This document shows, in pieces, positions 16,729-26,082 of a stretch of DNA of 64,000 nucleotides. Under the pieces are notes generated by a model. It ran no database searches. It was not told where the DNA came from and saw only the letters and a list, made by a program, of their open reading frames with translations. The stretch covers positions 62,001 through 126,000 of the forward strand of contig CAJMPQ010000002.1 in NCBI GenBank assembly GCA_905215335.1. The letters are read 5' to 3'. Position 1 is the stretch's first letter. The number at the start of each line of letters is the position of its first letter. Made by a program: the position numbers and the translations under genes. Origin of the DNA: an uncultured bacterium (GTDB lineage Bacteria; Cyanobacteriota; Vampirovibrionia; Gastranaerophilales; Gastranaerophilaceae).

Positions 16729-16849
16729 AATAATTTTCCTTTATTCCCAACTACACTTAATTTTATATTATTGTGTATTATATCAAATTATTTTAAAAAT
16801 TTAAACCTAAAAAGTGGTTTTTGTAATAAAAATAATTATAAATTTAAAT

Positions 16850-17374
16850 ATGAAATATTTTATTCTCTTATTATTACTAATATTTTTTAATCTATCAGCA
16901 AATTCTGCAATAATAACCGGTGGTGTTGAGTATTCAGTTCAAGAAGCAAGAGATAGTGTTGCTAACTCTGTTCTAGAACCAGTTAGTAAAGATGTTATTA
17001 GGCAGAATATCTTTGATGTAAATAGAAATGAAAATTTGTCTAAACTTTTAGTTGGGCAAACGAGTTTAAAAGATAGAAAGTTGGCATATTTTTCTGACGG
17101 AAGTTATGGGGTGAATTATTTGGAGAATCCGTTAGTTGTTTTTTATTATGATGAAAGTGGTTTTTTGATAAATACTGAGCGGCGTTCATCATTGGAATAT
17201 CCTTATAAATCATACAAATATGAACTAAACGGAGAATTAGTCAATATGAGTTTAAGAGTATCAGAGGGTGAAACTTTTATATTTGATACCAATGAAAAAC
17301 TAATTGCTCATTGGATTGGTGCAAATTGTTATGATGAAAATGGAAATATAATTATGACGCGTAAATTATATTGA
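16850..17374 (+). CDS. Exported hypothetical protein
   Basis: Starts MKYFILLLLLIFFNLSANSA, a signal peptide. The mature part has tyrosine- and asparagine-rich beta strands at the C-terminus (VVFYYDESGFLI, YKYELNGELVNMSLR, NCYDENGNIIMTRKLY), reminiscent of the Y/D/G repeats of MORN-type or toxin_15-type surface proteins. That likeness is weak. ATG 16850 is chosen over a GTG at 16814 because it begins the signal peptide. No ribosome site. TATAAA ends 7 nt upstream of the ATG. Confidence 0.55.
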   Translation: MKYFILLLLLIFFNLSANSAIITGGVEYSVQEARDSVANSVLEPVSKDVIRQNIFDVNRNENLSKLLVGQTSLKDRKLAYFSDGSYGVNYLENPLVVFYYDESGFLINTERRSSLEYPYKSYKYELNGELVNMSLRVSEGETFIFDTNEKLIAHWIGANCYDENGNIIMTRKLY

Positions 17375-17384
17375 AATATTATAA

Positions 17385-18869
17385 TTATTTAGTTTTACAG
17401 GTAAGTATGTTTTTTAGGGATTTTTCAACTTCTGTAAATACACTATTCCAATCATCGTGGTCTTTTTGACGGAATAATTTTACACTGTCATACCAATCGC
17501 AATGACTTAAATCTTCGTGCCAGCGCCAATTATAAATGTATGGTAAAAGTACCCAGCAAGGTTTTTTCATTGCTCCTGCAAGATGGGCTAATGATGTATC
17601 ATTACAAATTACTAAATCCATGTTTTCAATAGCACCTGCAGTATCTGAAAAATTAGAGAAAGTCTTGCCTAAATCTATTACGTTATATTTATCTTTTATT
17701 TTTTCAAATTCTTCGGCACCTTCAAATGTTTGACAAGAATAGAATTGCGTATTTTCAAGTTCAAATAATCTGAAGAAGTCTTCTACTTTTAGAACTCTTT
17801 CTTTATCATAATAAGTATTTCCTTGCCATTTTATGCCAATTTTAAATTTATCGTTATTAAAATAACGTTCTTTGTAATAATTTATTTTGGCAGGGTTTGC
17901 TTTTATATATCCATCATCGTGGTGGATAAACATATCTTCTCCAGTTTTTCCTAAAACATATGGGATGCTTAAAAATGGAATATGGTAATCAAAATCAAGA
18001 TCTTTTTCAAAATCGTACATTTCCATAATTTCTGCACCATAAGAATTTTCTCTAAATAAAGGCGCTAATTCCTTTTGAGGTTTTAGAATTACTTTTTTAC
18101 ATTTAGAAGTTAGTTCAGGCATGAATCTATAATTCATAATTATGTCGCCAAATCCAGCTTCATAATATGTATATAACACTTTGTCTGTTAAGTCTTCACC
18201 ATTCCATATTGGTTTTTCTTGGATTAAGTGAGGATAAGTTTTGCCTTGAGAGATAATTGCACTATCTCTGCATAATCTTGATTCAAAATATTTTAGACCT
18301 TCTTTATAATTTTTGGTTTGCATATATGCAAGTCCTAAGAAGTAAGAAGATTCCCAATCTTCAGGATCTATTTCAAGTGCTTTTTTATAACAATCTACTG
18401 CTCCTTGAGGATTGTTTTCATTAAAACAAAGGTATGCCAAGTTGAAATAAGATTCGTGACTTTTGGAATTTAATTCAATAGCTTTGTAATAAGCTTCTTT
18501 TGCTTTGTCCCATTCTTGAAGATTTTTGTATGACATTGCTAAGTTGAACCAATATTCATATTTTGTAGAATGTTTAAGTAATTCTTCGTAAAGTTCTCGA
18601 GATTTAGAAAATTCACCTTTTTGCATATAAACAAGAGCTAGGTTTTCTATATAATATAAATTCGGTTCTATTTCTATAGCTTTTTTTATACACATTTCAG
18701 CTTCAAATAATTCTTTTACCTGATAGTATAAAAGACCTAATAAATCCCAAACTTCTGAGTTTTTAGGCTCTTCTTGTAATATTTCCATGTATAAATCTCG
18801 GGCATTTGTTAGTTTGCCTTCTTGGTGGTATTTGAATGCTGATTGAAATTTTTCAGATTGTTGTGCCAT
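17385..18869 (-). CDS. TPR protein with C-terminal GT9-like glycosyltransferase domain
   Basis: Residues 1-~200 hold about six tetratricopeptide repeats (KNSEVWDLLGLLYYQVKELF, HESYFNLAYLCFNENNPQGA). The C-terminal ~290 residues form a glycosyltransferase-B-type domain (IGIKWQGNTYYDKERVLKVE, CNDTSLAHLAGAMKKPCWVL) with the N-D-T-x-x-x-H-L-A-G donor motif. TPR-GT fusions of this kind glycosylate proteins or make surface glycans. AAGGAT lies before ATG 18869. It follows the permeases by 12 nt, so it may share their transcript. Confidence 0.85.
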   Translation of the reverse strand: MAQQSEKFQSAFKYHQEGKLTNARDLYMEILQEEPKNSEVWDLLGLLYYQVKELFEAEMCIKKAIEIEPNLYYIENLALVYMQKGEFSKSRELYEELLKHSTKYEYWFNLAMSYKNLQEWDKAKEAYYKAIELNSKSHESYFNLAYLCFNENNPQGAVDCYKKALEIDPEDWESSYFLGLAYMQTKNYKEGLKYFESRLCRDSAIISQGKTYPHLIQEKPIWNGEDLTDKVLYTYYEAGFGDIIMNYRFMPELTSKCKKVILKPQKELAPLFRENSYGAEIMEMYDFEKDLDFDYHIPFLSIPYVLGKTGEDMFIHHDDGYIKANPAKINYYKERYFNNDKFKIGIKWQGNTYYDKERVLKVEDFFRLFELENTQFYSCQTFEGAEEFEKIKDKYNVIDLGKTFSNFSDTAGAIENMDLVICNDTSLAHLAGAMKKPCWVLLPYIYNWRWHEDLSHCDWYDSVKLFRQKDHDDWNSVFTEVEKSLKNILTCKTK

Positions 18870-18881
18870 ATAAAATCCTTT

Positions 18882-19862
18882 TTATAATTTGATACCGAAA
18901 ACATTGAATAAGTTATCTATATTAAATACATTGTATTGGAAAATAAGTCCAAGGATTGTGCCAACAATAATTAAAGTTAATATGATTATTGTTGTATCTT
19001 TTTTGTCTCCATTTTTGTTTAGTAATACAAGTATTCCAAGACCTCCTGATGTGCATAATCCTGCAAGTAATGAACCAAAACTGATTGTATTTTTTACAAA
19101 TAGAATTGTTAACATAACAGATATTGCGCAATTAGGGATTAAACCTACTAAAGATACTAAAAATGGTTGTATTGGTGAATTCATTAAACAATATTTTGCA
19201 AGGTTTTCTTCTGTTCCTACTTTGGAAATTATAAATCCAAGAATTACAGAAACCATTAAAATAAATGCAAAAATGTTTAGTGTATGTTTTAGTGGATGTA
19301 ACCAAAAATCTTTTGTTTTTGTAGCTTCTGCTAATTTGTGTTGACAGCATCCGTGTTCATCCTTAATTTCAATAGGTTTTTCTTCTATAATAGGTTCTTT
19401 CGCTTTGTATGTTATTAATATATCAACTGCATAACCAACAATTATAGCTACAATTATTTTGATTAATATTATTGGTAATATTAAATATATTTTGCTCGGA
19501 TTAGTTAAAAGTATAGGAATAGCTTCATCAGATGTTGCAAGGTATACAGATAAAAGAGTGCCGCGACTTAAAATTCTTCTTGTATAAAGTGTACTTGCAA
19601 TTACTGAAAATCCGCATTGAGGAATTGATGCTAATAAGCTTCCGCACAATGGTCCTATTTTTTTTATAAAAAATACAAATAGATGTCTTTTTTTAGTGAA
19701 ATATTGTTCAATGATTTCAATTAGTAAAAATACTAGGAATAAAAATGGGATTAAATTAATACTATCAATCAAAGCATCTTTAAAAAACTCCGGCAAAAAT
19801 CCTATAGGTTCAATTAAATGATTTGGTAGATGTAATATATAATCGATAATTTGAATATTCAT
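18882..19862 (-). CDS. ArsP_2-type heavy-metal/arsenic or manganese permease, copy 2
   Basis: About ten membrane helices in two similar halves. Each half has a proline-glycine-rich core (LASIPQCGFSVIASTLYTRR and LVGLIPNCAISVMLTILFVK), as in the 10-TM metal exporter family (ArsP_2). A central cytoplasmic loop holds GCCQHK and then WLHPLKHTLNIF, likely metal-binding Cys/His residues shared with the neighbouring paralogue. The substrate is not certain from sequence. AGGAT precedes ATG 19862, and the start is 7 nt after the paralogue. Confidence 0.75.
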   Translation of the reverse strand: MNIQIIDYILHLPNHLIEPIGFLPEFFKDALIDSINLIPFLFLVFLLIEIIEQYFTKKRHLFVFFIKKIGPLCGSLLASIPQCGFSVIASTLYTRRILSRGTLLSVYLATSDEAIPILLTNPSKIYLILPIILIKIIVAIIVGYAVDILITYKAKEPIIEEKPIEIKDEHGCCQHKLAEATKTKDFWLHPLKHTLNIFAFILMVSVILGFIISKVGTEENLAKYCLMNSPIQPFLVSLVGLIPNCAISVMLTILFVKNTISFGSLLAGLCTSGGLGILVLLNKNGDKKDTTIIILTLIIVGTILGLIFQYNVFNIDNLFNVFGIKL

Positions 19863-19869
19863 AAATTTT

Positions 19870-20859
19870 TTATCCTAAAAAGAATTCTTTAATCATATCA
19901 ACAACAGCTAAATTATAGAAAACAATTAAACCTGTAATGATAGAAGTTGCAAGTAATAACATTACTGTAAGTGTATTATCGTTACTGTTTTGTTGACGTT
20001 TAACAAGGGTAGCTAGACCTAAACCTGTAACAGAGATTAGTCCGGATAAAAATGCTGGGAATCCGATAATCCCTTTTACATAAGCCATAGCAAGAAATAC
20101 TGATATAGCACAATTAGAAGCTAAACCAAGTATTGCAGTTCCAACTAATTGATAAGGTGTATCAATCATTAAAAATTGAGCTAAATTTTCAGCAGAACCG
20201 AATCCCAAAATTACACAATTTAATAATGCTAAACTTAGAAAAGTAAACATAAACATATTAAATGTATGAGTTAATGGATGCATCCACCAGTATGGAGGGT
20301 TTTCGATTGTGCAAATTCTATGGTGGCAGCAAGCCGGTTCATTAAGATCTGTATTAATAGCATTTATATCTTCTAATATTCTTTTCTTTCTGTGTAGGAT
20401 AATTCCAAAAAGGTCTACTGAATAGGCTACAATAATACCTACAACTATTTTTATAACAATTATTGGGATAATCGCGATAGCTTTACTTAAATCCATAAAT
20501 AATAGAGGTAATGCATCATCTGAACAAGAAATGAAAAATGCAAGAAGAGTACCTCTAGTAATCATTTTTCTTGAATAGAAAGTACTTGCGATAACTTGAT
20601 ATCCACATTCAGGAATTATTGAAATTCCAACACCAAATAGAGGTCCAAGTTTTTGAAGAAATCTTACAAATACATTTATATTTTTTAAGAAAAATCTTTC
20701 AATTAACTCTATTCCATAATATAAAATGTATAACCAAGGTATAAAGTTTATACTTGAAATCAGTGCTTCTCTTATATATTGAGGTAAAAAGTTGCAATGA
20801 TTAATTAAAATTTCAGGTACGCTAAGAACTTCTTGAATGTGTTGTAAAATTTCTTCCAT
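19870..20859 (-). CDS. ArsP_2-type heavy-metal/arsenic or manganese permease, copy 1
   Basis: Paralogue of the gene at 18882, with the same two-half layout (ISIIPECGYQVIASTFYSRK and ILGLASNCAISVFLAMAYVK) and the same loop signature (ACCHHR followed by WWMHPLTHTFNMF). The first pore motif has Glu where copy 2 has Gln. Tandem copies suggest a heterodimer or separate substrates. Ribosome site TAGGATAGGAT before ATG 20859. The divergent gap to alr holds the palindrome TCAAGTACTTGA. Confidence 0.75.
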   Translation of the reverse strand: MEEILQHIQEVLSVPEILINHCNFLPQYIREALISSINFIPWLYILYYGIELIERFFLKNINVFVRFLQKLGPLFGVGISIIPECGYQVIASTFYSRKMITRGTLLAFFISCSDDALPLLFMDLSKAIAIIPIIVIKIVVGIIVAYSVDLFGIILHRKKRILEDINAINTDLNEPACCHHRICTIENPPYWWMHPLTHTFNMFMFTFLSLALLNCVILGFGSAENLAQFLMIDTPYQLVGTAILGLASNCAISVFLAMAYVKGIIGFPAFLSGLISVTGLGLATLVKRQQNSNDNTLTVMLLLATSIITGLIVFYNLAVVDMIKEFFLG

Positions 20860-20913
20860 AATTATCCTATCCTATCTTTTTTTACATATTAACATAATGA
20901 AATTAAAGATGTA

Positions 20914-20925
20914 TCAAGTACTTGA
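20914..20925. promoter_or_regulatory. Perfect 12-bp palindrome TCAAGTACTTGA
   Basis: Lies in the 123-bp divergent gap between the metal permease and alr genes, a natural operator position. The binding protein is unknown and the call rests only on symmetry and position. Confidence 0.3.
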
Positions 20926-20982
20926 ATGATATATAAAATAATAATTGATGATATAAAAATTTTGTCATATACTAATCTTGCT

Positions 20983-22107
20983 ATGAAAAATACACGACAA
21001 ACAAATATAAATATACACAGAGATGCTTGGGTTGAAATTAATATTTCAAATTTAGAAAATAATATTAGAGAGATAAGAAAAAATGTACCGGAAGGAGTTA
21101 AGCTTTTAGGTGTTGTAAAAGCTGATGCTTACGGGCATGGAGCTGTTATGTTGGCTCCGACAATTTTAGCAAGCGGTATTGATGTGCTTGGCGTTGCTTC
21201 TATTGACGAAGGCGTAGATTTGCGTCAAGCAAAAATCGATTGCGATATTTTGGTACTAGGTGCTGTCCCAGTTTGGGCTGTAGAAAGTGCGGTTAAAAAT
21301 GATATTAGTATTGCAATTTTTACAGACGAACATTTACAAGCTTGTGAACAGGCTTATATAAGAACAGGTAAAAAGCCGAAAGTTCATGTAAAAATTGATA
21401 CAGGCATGAATAGAATTGGAGTTAGAGCTGATAAGGCTGTAGAGTTTATTAAAAAAGTTCAAAGTGTTGATTATGTTGAACTTTGTGGGATTTTTACACA
21501 TTTAGCTGCGGCAGAAGAGTTAGATAAGGCAAAAGAACAAATTGCGAAGTGGAATAGTGTAATTGATAATGTTGATACTAAAGGGCTTCTTTTACACATA
21601 TTAAATACCGCAGGAACAATCTGTTATGATGTTCCAAATTCCAATATGCGTCGTGTGGGTATTTCTTTGTACGGTTTATATCCTGATTTTCCGAATATAG
21701 AATTTAATAAACCAAAATTAAAACAGTTGATATCATTAAAAGCTAGAATTGTAAATATACATACCGCAAAAGATGGTGAAGGTGTAAGTTATTGTCATAC
21801 ATATAGTGCTAAAGGTGATAGAGTAATTGCAACTGTACCTTTGGGTTATGCTGATGGTGTTCCAAGGTTGTTATCAAACAAAATTACAGGAACTTTGAAT
21901 GGGGTTGAAGTTCCTCAAGTCGGTAACATAACTATGGATCAAATGATGTTTGATATTACTGGTGTTGACGCTGTAGCTGGGGATGTTATTACATTATTAG
22001 ATGATGAAAAACATTCAATTGATAATTGGGCAAATATTTTGCACACAATTAATTATGAATTGACTTGTAGATTAAAAGTTAGATTACCAAGAATTTATAC
22101 ACGATAA
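20983..22107 (+). CDS. alr: Alanine racemase
   Basis: PLP enzyme making D-alanine for peptidoglycan. The N-terminus reads RDAWVEINISNLENNIREIR, then VVKADAYGHG with the PLP lysine. The catalytic tyrosine of the second subunit lies in GVSYCHTYSAKGDRVIATVP, followed by PLGYADGVPR. ATG 20983 is chosen because family members start just before R-D-A-W-V-E-I; an upstream in-frame TTG at 20926 adds an unlikely extension. No ribosome site. TATACT at 20968-20973 lies 9 nt upstream, so the leader is at most about 3 nt. Confidence 0.96.
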   Translation: MKNTRQTNINIHRDAWVEINISNLENNIREIRKNVPEGVKLLGVVKADAYGHGAVMLAPTILASGIDVLGVASIDEGVDLRQAKIDCDILVLGAVPVWAVESAVKNDISIAIFTDEHLQACEQAYIRTGKKPKVHVKIDTGMNRIGVRADKAVEFIKKVQSVDYVELCGIFTHLAAAEELDKAKEQIAKWNSVIDNVDTKGLLLHILNTAGTICYDVPNSNMRRVGISLYGLYPDFPNIEFNKPKLKQLISLKARIVNIHTAKDGEGVSYCHTYSAKGDRVIATVPLGYADGVPRLLSNKITGTLNGVEVPQVGNITMDQMMFDITGVDAVAGDVITLLDDEKHSIDNWANILHTINYELTCRLKVRLPRIYTR

Positions 22108-22116
22108 GGGGTTAGT

Positions 22117-23355
22117 ATGGAAAAGTTTGATTTAGGAATTGTAGGAGGTGGACCTGCCGGTTATACTGCAGCTTTGCATGCGGCAAGTCTTGGTAAAAAA
22201 GTTTTATTGTTTGAAAAAGATTTCATTGGTGGGGTTTGTTTAAATAAAGGTTGTATTCCTACGAAAAGTATTCTTAAATCTTCCGAAGTTTATAAAACCA
22301 TCTCTAATTCTCAAGAATTCGGAATAATAACTGATATGCCAAAACTTGATTATTCAAAAGTTATTGAGAGAAAAAATAAGACAATTGAAAAATTAAGAAA
22401 AGGTATAGAGTTAGCATTAAAAAATGCAAAGGTTAAAGTTGTTTATTCTGAAGCAGAAATCTTGGATAAGAACGAAATAAAAGATATTGATGGTAATACT
22501 TACCAATGCGAAAGTGTTATATGTGCGATAGGATCATCTCCAAGAATTGTAAAAGGATTAGAATTTGACGGAGAATTCTTATTGTCATCAGATGATGTTT
22601 TAAAATTAGAAGTTTTACCTAAAAATGTTTTAATTATTGGTTCAGGTGCTATTGGAATTGAATGGGCTAGAATATTTTCAAATTTCGGGGTGCAAACTTC
22701 GGTTGTAGAATTGGCATCTCATCTTTTACCTTTAGCAGATATTGAAGTTTCTAAGAGAGTTGAAAGAATTTTCAAAGCTGAGAAGATTAAATTTTATACA
22801 GAAACTTCAGTAGAAAAAATTGAAGATAAAAAAGTTGTATTAACTAATGGTGAAGTTTTAGAACCTGATTGTGTACTTGTTGCAATTGGAAGAACTCCAA
22901 ACCAAGTAAATAAGATTGATGGTGTAACTTATATTGGTGATGTTGCTGGTGAAATTCAATTAGCACATTTTGCTATTAAACAAGCTATAGAAAGAGTTCA
23001 AAATATTGATTTCAATAAAGATTTAGTACCTAGTGTAGTTTATGGTATTCCTGAAATAGCTTGGGTTGGAAAAAGAGAACAAGATTTAGAAGGACAAGAT
23101 TACAAAAAATCTAATGTGTTGGTTTCAGCATTGGGTAAGGCTCATTGTGATGGAGAAACTGACGGTTTTATAAAATTGCTAGAACAAAATGGAAAGCTTG
23201 TTGGTGCTCATATTGTTTCATCAGAAGCTTCTTCGCTATTACAACAAATAATTATTGCTATGCAAAATGATATACCAGTAGAAAAGTTAAAGGAAATATG
23301 TTTTGCACATCCAACATATTCAGAAGGAATATTTGAAGCTTTATTTAAATTATAA
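22117..23355 (+). CDS. lpdA: Dihydrolipoyl dehydrogenase-like flavoprotein disulfide reductase
   Basis: Class I pyridine-nucleotide disulfide oxidoreductase. FAD-binding GGGPAGYTAALHAASLGKKV starts the protein. The redox pair is C-L-N-K-G-C (GGVCLNKGCIPTKS). The NAD site is IIGSGAIGIEWARIF. The C-terminal H-P-T of the active-site base is present (CFAHPTYSEG). At 412 residues it is shorter than the usual ~460. The lipA gene nearby supports a lipoamide-linked role, perhaps in a 2-oxoacid dehydrogenase or glycine cleavage. AAGGGG lies 7 nt before ATG, and alr is 9 nt upstream in the same operon. Confidence 0.85.
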   Translation: MEKFDLGIVGGGPAGYTAALHAASLGKKVLLFEKDFIGGVCLNKGCIPTKSILKSSEVYKTISNSQEFGIITDMPKLDYSKVIERKNKTIEKLRKGIELALKNAKVKVVYSEAEILDKNEIKDIDGNTYQCESVICAIGSSPRIVKGLEFDGEFLLSSDDVLKLEVLPKNVLIIGSGAIGIEWARIFSNFGVQTSVVELASHLLPLADIEVSKRVERIFKAEKIKFYTETSVEKIEDKKVVLTNGEVLEPDCVLVAIGRTPNQVNKIDGVTYIGDVAGEIQLAHFAIKQAIERVQNIDFNKDLVPSVVYGIPEIAWVGKREQDLEGQDYKKSNVLVSALGKAHCDGETDGFIKLLEQNGKLVGAHIVSSEASSLLQQIIIAMQNDIPVEKLKEICFAHPTYSEGIFEALFKL

Positions 23356-23363
23356 ACTTTTCC

Positions 23364-23403
23364 AATAAAAAAAGACCCCATATATTGAGGTCTTTTTTTA
23401 TTA
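23364..23403. terminator. Bidirectional terminator after lpdA
   Basis: AATAAAAAAAGACC / GGTCTTTTTTTATT with a short loop, followed by T-runs on both strands. It separates lpdA from the convergent gene at 23416. Confidence 0.9.
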
Positions 23404-23415
23404 TGAAAAATCTTC

Positions 23416-23820
23416 TTAAAAGAATGATTTTGTACCTTTACCACCTGCGTTCCAATAAGCATTACCTTGGCTTCTTTGTTTAGTTTGAATTCTAACTCTA
23501 GGAAGTTCTTTTTCTGGAACTGGTTTACCTTCTGCAGCTGCGTTTTGAGGAACCATATTTGAATCCATTTTGCTAGCTGGTGTAAATGTAGCTTCGTAAA
23601 CTCCAGGTTGAGTTGGGAATGAAATTTTTGGTTCATTTGTTTTTGTATTATCAGCAGCGTTAGTATTATTTGTTGCCGGCTGAATGTTTGTAGCCGGAGT
23701 TGTAGCTGGAGATGTAGATAATACAGGTGTGTTTAATGGTTCTAATAATAAAGGTTCAGCTGCACTTGCAGATACTGCTGAAAATAAAACCATTGTTAAT
23801 AATAATGCTGTTTTTTTCAT
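23416..23820 (-). CDS. Exported Thr/Pro/Asn-rich protein of unknown function
   Basis: Signal peptide MKKTALLLTMVLFSAVSASA, then a low-complexity mature region (TSPATTPATNIQPATNNTNA) with no recognisable domain. The C-terminus is basic and glycine-rich (RSQGNAYWNAGGKGTKSFF). AGGAG lies before ATG 23820. It is single-gene, with the shared bidirectional terminator downstream. Probably a disordered periplasmic or surface protein. Confidence 0.6.
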   Translation of the reverse strand: MKKTALLLTMVLFSAVSASAAEPLLLEPLNTPVLSTSPATTPATNIQPATNNTNAADNTKTNEPKISFPTQPGVYEATFTPASKMDSNMVPQNAAAEGKPVPEKELPRVRIQTKQRSQGNAYWNAGGKGTKSFF

Positions 23821-23932
23821 TGTATAACTCCTATGATTGTATATTCATTTTAATATTATACTTATATAACGTAATTATACAAAAAGCAAATATAAAAAAA
23901 TTTGTTATATAATGTGAAAAAAAGGAAAAATA

Positions 23933-24775
23933 ATGCGAGAAAGATTACCGGAATATTTAAAGCGACCAATAATTGATACAGATAAAACCCGATTAGTTCG
24001 TAAAATTTTGAAGACCAATTGTTTGAATACTGTTTGCGAAGGCGCTCGTTGTCCAAACAAGAATGAATGTTATACAAAACATACAGCTACTTTTTTAATT
24101 ATGGGTAATGTTTGTACAAGAAATTGTCGATATTGTAATATTTCTTGTGAACGTCCTCAGCCATTGGATGTTGAAGAACCTATGCATATTGCAAACGCAG
24201 TTAAAGAATTAGGGTTAAAATATGCGGTAATAACTTCAGTTACAAGGGATGATTTACCTGATGGCGGTGCGAATCATTTTGCACAATGTATTTATGAAAT
24301 TAGAAAACTTTCTCCAGAAACAAAAATTGAAATTTTAACTCCGGATTTTAAAAATGATAAAAGAGCTTTGGATATTATAATTGAAGCTCATCCTGATGTA
24401 TTTAATCATAATATTGAAACAGTGAAAGCAATTTTTAAAACTGCTCGTCCTCAGGGAAATTATGATAATTCTTTGAGTGTTTTAAAGTACATAAAAGAAA
24501 ATAGTGACATTAAAACTAAATCAGGTTTGATGATCGGTTTAGGTGAAACTTATGAGCAAATTGAAGAAACTCTTGTAGATTTGCATAATGTAAAATGTGA
24601 TATTTTAACTATTGGTCAATATATTCAGCCATCAAAAGATCATTTACCTGTAGCAAAATATTATAAGTTAGAAGAATATGAAAAACTCAAAGAACTTGCA
24701 GCATCGATTGGAATAAAATATTCGCAAATCGGACCTCTTGTTAGAAGTTCTTATAATGCCGCAAGTCTTATATAA
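23933..24775 (+). CDS. lipA: Lipoyl synthase
   Basis: Radical-SAM enzyme inserting sulfur into protein-bound octanoate. The auxiliary cluster cysteines lie in CEGARCPNKNEC (C-x4-C-x5-C type). The SAM cluster is C-x3-C-x2-C (CTRNCRYC). The C-terminus holds the family R-S-S-Y (VRSSYNA). The length, 280, is typical. AAAGGA lies 7-8 nt before ATG, and TATAAT about 20 nt upstream gives a normal leader. It sits close to lpdA, but I see no lipB, lplA or E2 gene here. Confidence 0.96.
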   Translation: MRERLPEYLKRPIIDTDKTRLVRKILKTNCLNTVCEGARCPNKNECYTKHTATFLIMGNVCTRNCRYCNISCERPQPLDVEEPMHIANAVKELGLKYAVITSVTRDDLPDGGANHFAQCIYEIRKLSPETKIEILTPDFKNDKRALDIIIEAHPDVFNHNIETVKAIFKTARPQGNYDNSLSVLKYIKENSDIKTKSGLMIGLGETYEQIEETLVDLHNVKCDILTIGQYIQPSKDHLPVAKYYKLEEYEKLKELAASIGIKYSQIGPLVRSSYNAASLI

Positions 24776-24799
24776 TCAATGAAAACAGAAGATGATTTT

Positions 24800-25264
24800 T
24801 TATTTTACTTTGCTAACTATATCTTTAGTTATATCTTCTCCGCCTGTAATTACCATTCCTGTAGGTAATACTAGGTTATAATTTGTTTTTTTAGCCTCAC
24901 TCGAAATTAGATTTTTTATTTTAGTTGTGATGCTTACTAATTTGTTATTGTATTCTTCATCCATTTTGTTTTTCTTGGATTCAATTTGTTTTCTATATGT
25001 TGCTTCCATTTGTAGAGCTTTTGTTCTATCTGGCTCATTTATTATTTCATTTTGAGCCTTTGAAATTAGTGTATTTAATTCTTCCATTTCTTTGTTTTGT
25101 GAAATTTTTAAAGATTGAATTTCTGAAGAATTAGATAATACTGTGGGAACATCTACAACTGCTACTTTGTATTTTGTAAATGAAGATACTGCAACGTCGT
25201 TGATGTTGTAACCAACAAAAAATACTAAAACACAAGCAATAATAAACCAAATATTATTTTTCAT
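24800..25264 (-). CDS. OmpH/Skp-like periplasmic chaperone
   Basis: One N-terminal hydrophobic segment (IWFIIACVLVFFVGYNI), then the OmpH pattern: VAVVDVPTVLSNSSEIQSL followed by a long charged helix of about 65 residues (coiled coil) and a final beta element. Skp/OmpH proteins hold unfolded outer-membrane proteins in the periplasm. The first segment may be a signal anchor rather than a cleaved peptide. AGGGA precedes ATG 25264. Confidence 0.7.
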   Translation of the reverse strand: MKNNIWFIIACVLVFFVGYNINDVAVSSFTKYKVAVVDVPTVLSNSSEIQSLKISQNKEMEELNTLISKAQNEIINEPDRTKALQMEATYRKQIESKKNKMDEEYNNKLVSITTKIKNLISSEAKKTNYNLVLPTGMVITGGEDITKDIVSKVK

Positions 25265-25332
25265 TTTATCCCTACCCTTTCTGATGTTAAAATCCTACAG
25301 CTTTTTAAGATTTTTTTTAATATCTTTCTGGC

Positions 25333-25362
25333 TAAAAAAAAATTCCTCCATCAGAGGAATTT
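25333..25362 (-). terminator. Terminator after the 25432 gene
   Basis: Minus-strand stem AAATTCCTC / GAGGAATTT with a 5-base loop and a following T8 run. It lies about 70 nt beyond the stop at 25432. Confidence 0.8.
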
Positions 25363-25431
25363 AAATTTATTTGTAAGATGTAAACAAAAGGAAAAGGAAA
25401 GAAATTTAATTGAGAAATCTATTTAAAAAAC

Positions 25432-25968
25432 TTATGCAAAAATACTTTTCAAAGAATCTGATTCTTTCTTTTCTTCATTTTTAGAATTGCCCATTAGTAA
25501 TTCACCGTGATAGAAAGGATTAGAACCATCTTTGTCTTTAGAAGCTGCTGCTGCAAAAATATTCATAAAGTGTTTTGCAGAAGTTGTTTCATTTGTTTTT
25601 GGTGCTTCTGCAACAACTTCGTTAACAGCTGGCATATATTTACCATCAACTTTTTTAGTCATAGAAGTTGCAGCTTGTGTGTTCAAGTATTTTATAGAAT
25701 TTAAAGTTGCTTCATTAAATTGATATTGGAATGCGTTGTTCATAGCGATTCTTTTTTGAACGCTTGTTTCAACTTTTCCTTGATATAAATCAACACCTAA
25801 TTCAACAGGTTTAGCGATTGAGCGAACTTGATGAGTTGTGTTATTAGAAACTTGGTATTGGGTGCTTTTTTCAGCTGCACGGCGTAAAATTTCTTGAGAT
25901 ACATCTTTAAGGATAGATGTGTCGATGCCGTTTTTGTATAATGAACTATAATTAACATTTAAACTCAT
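25432..25968 (-). CDS. Hypothetical protein, 178 aa, no signal peptide
   Basis: No family recognised. The N-terminal half is helical and basic (TSILKDVSQEILRRAAEKST). Ala/Ser/Asn-rich segments follow. The C-terminus is charged (SKNEEKKESDSLKSIF). It shares the polar, signal-less character of several other proteins in this window. AAGGGA precedes ATG 25968. Its own terminator lies downstream. Possibly a structural or export substrate protein, but this is a guess. Confidence 0.55.
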   Translation of the reverse strand: MSLNVNYSSLYKNGIDTSILKDVSQEILRRAAEKSTQYQVSNNTTHQVRSIAKPVELGVDLYQGKVETSVQKRIAMNNAFQYQFNEATLNSIKYLNTQAATSMTKKVDGKYMPAVNEVVAEAPKTNETTSAKHFMNIFAAAASKDKDGSNPFYHGELLMGNSKNEEKKESDSLKSIFA

Positions 25969-26082
25969 TAGACTTATCCCTTTGTTTCCTTACAAATATA
26001 TATTCGGCATATCTTTTTGAAACTTTAGTACAAGTGTAGTAATTATTAATATTTTGTTACATATTATATTTTTAACGCATAA

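Noticed and set aside
18889..19344. 151-codon plus-strand frame and minus-strand frames near 19 kb
   Set aside because: Shadows of the two permease genes; no ribosome sites or family.
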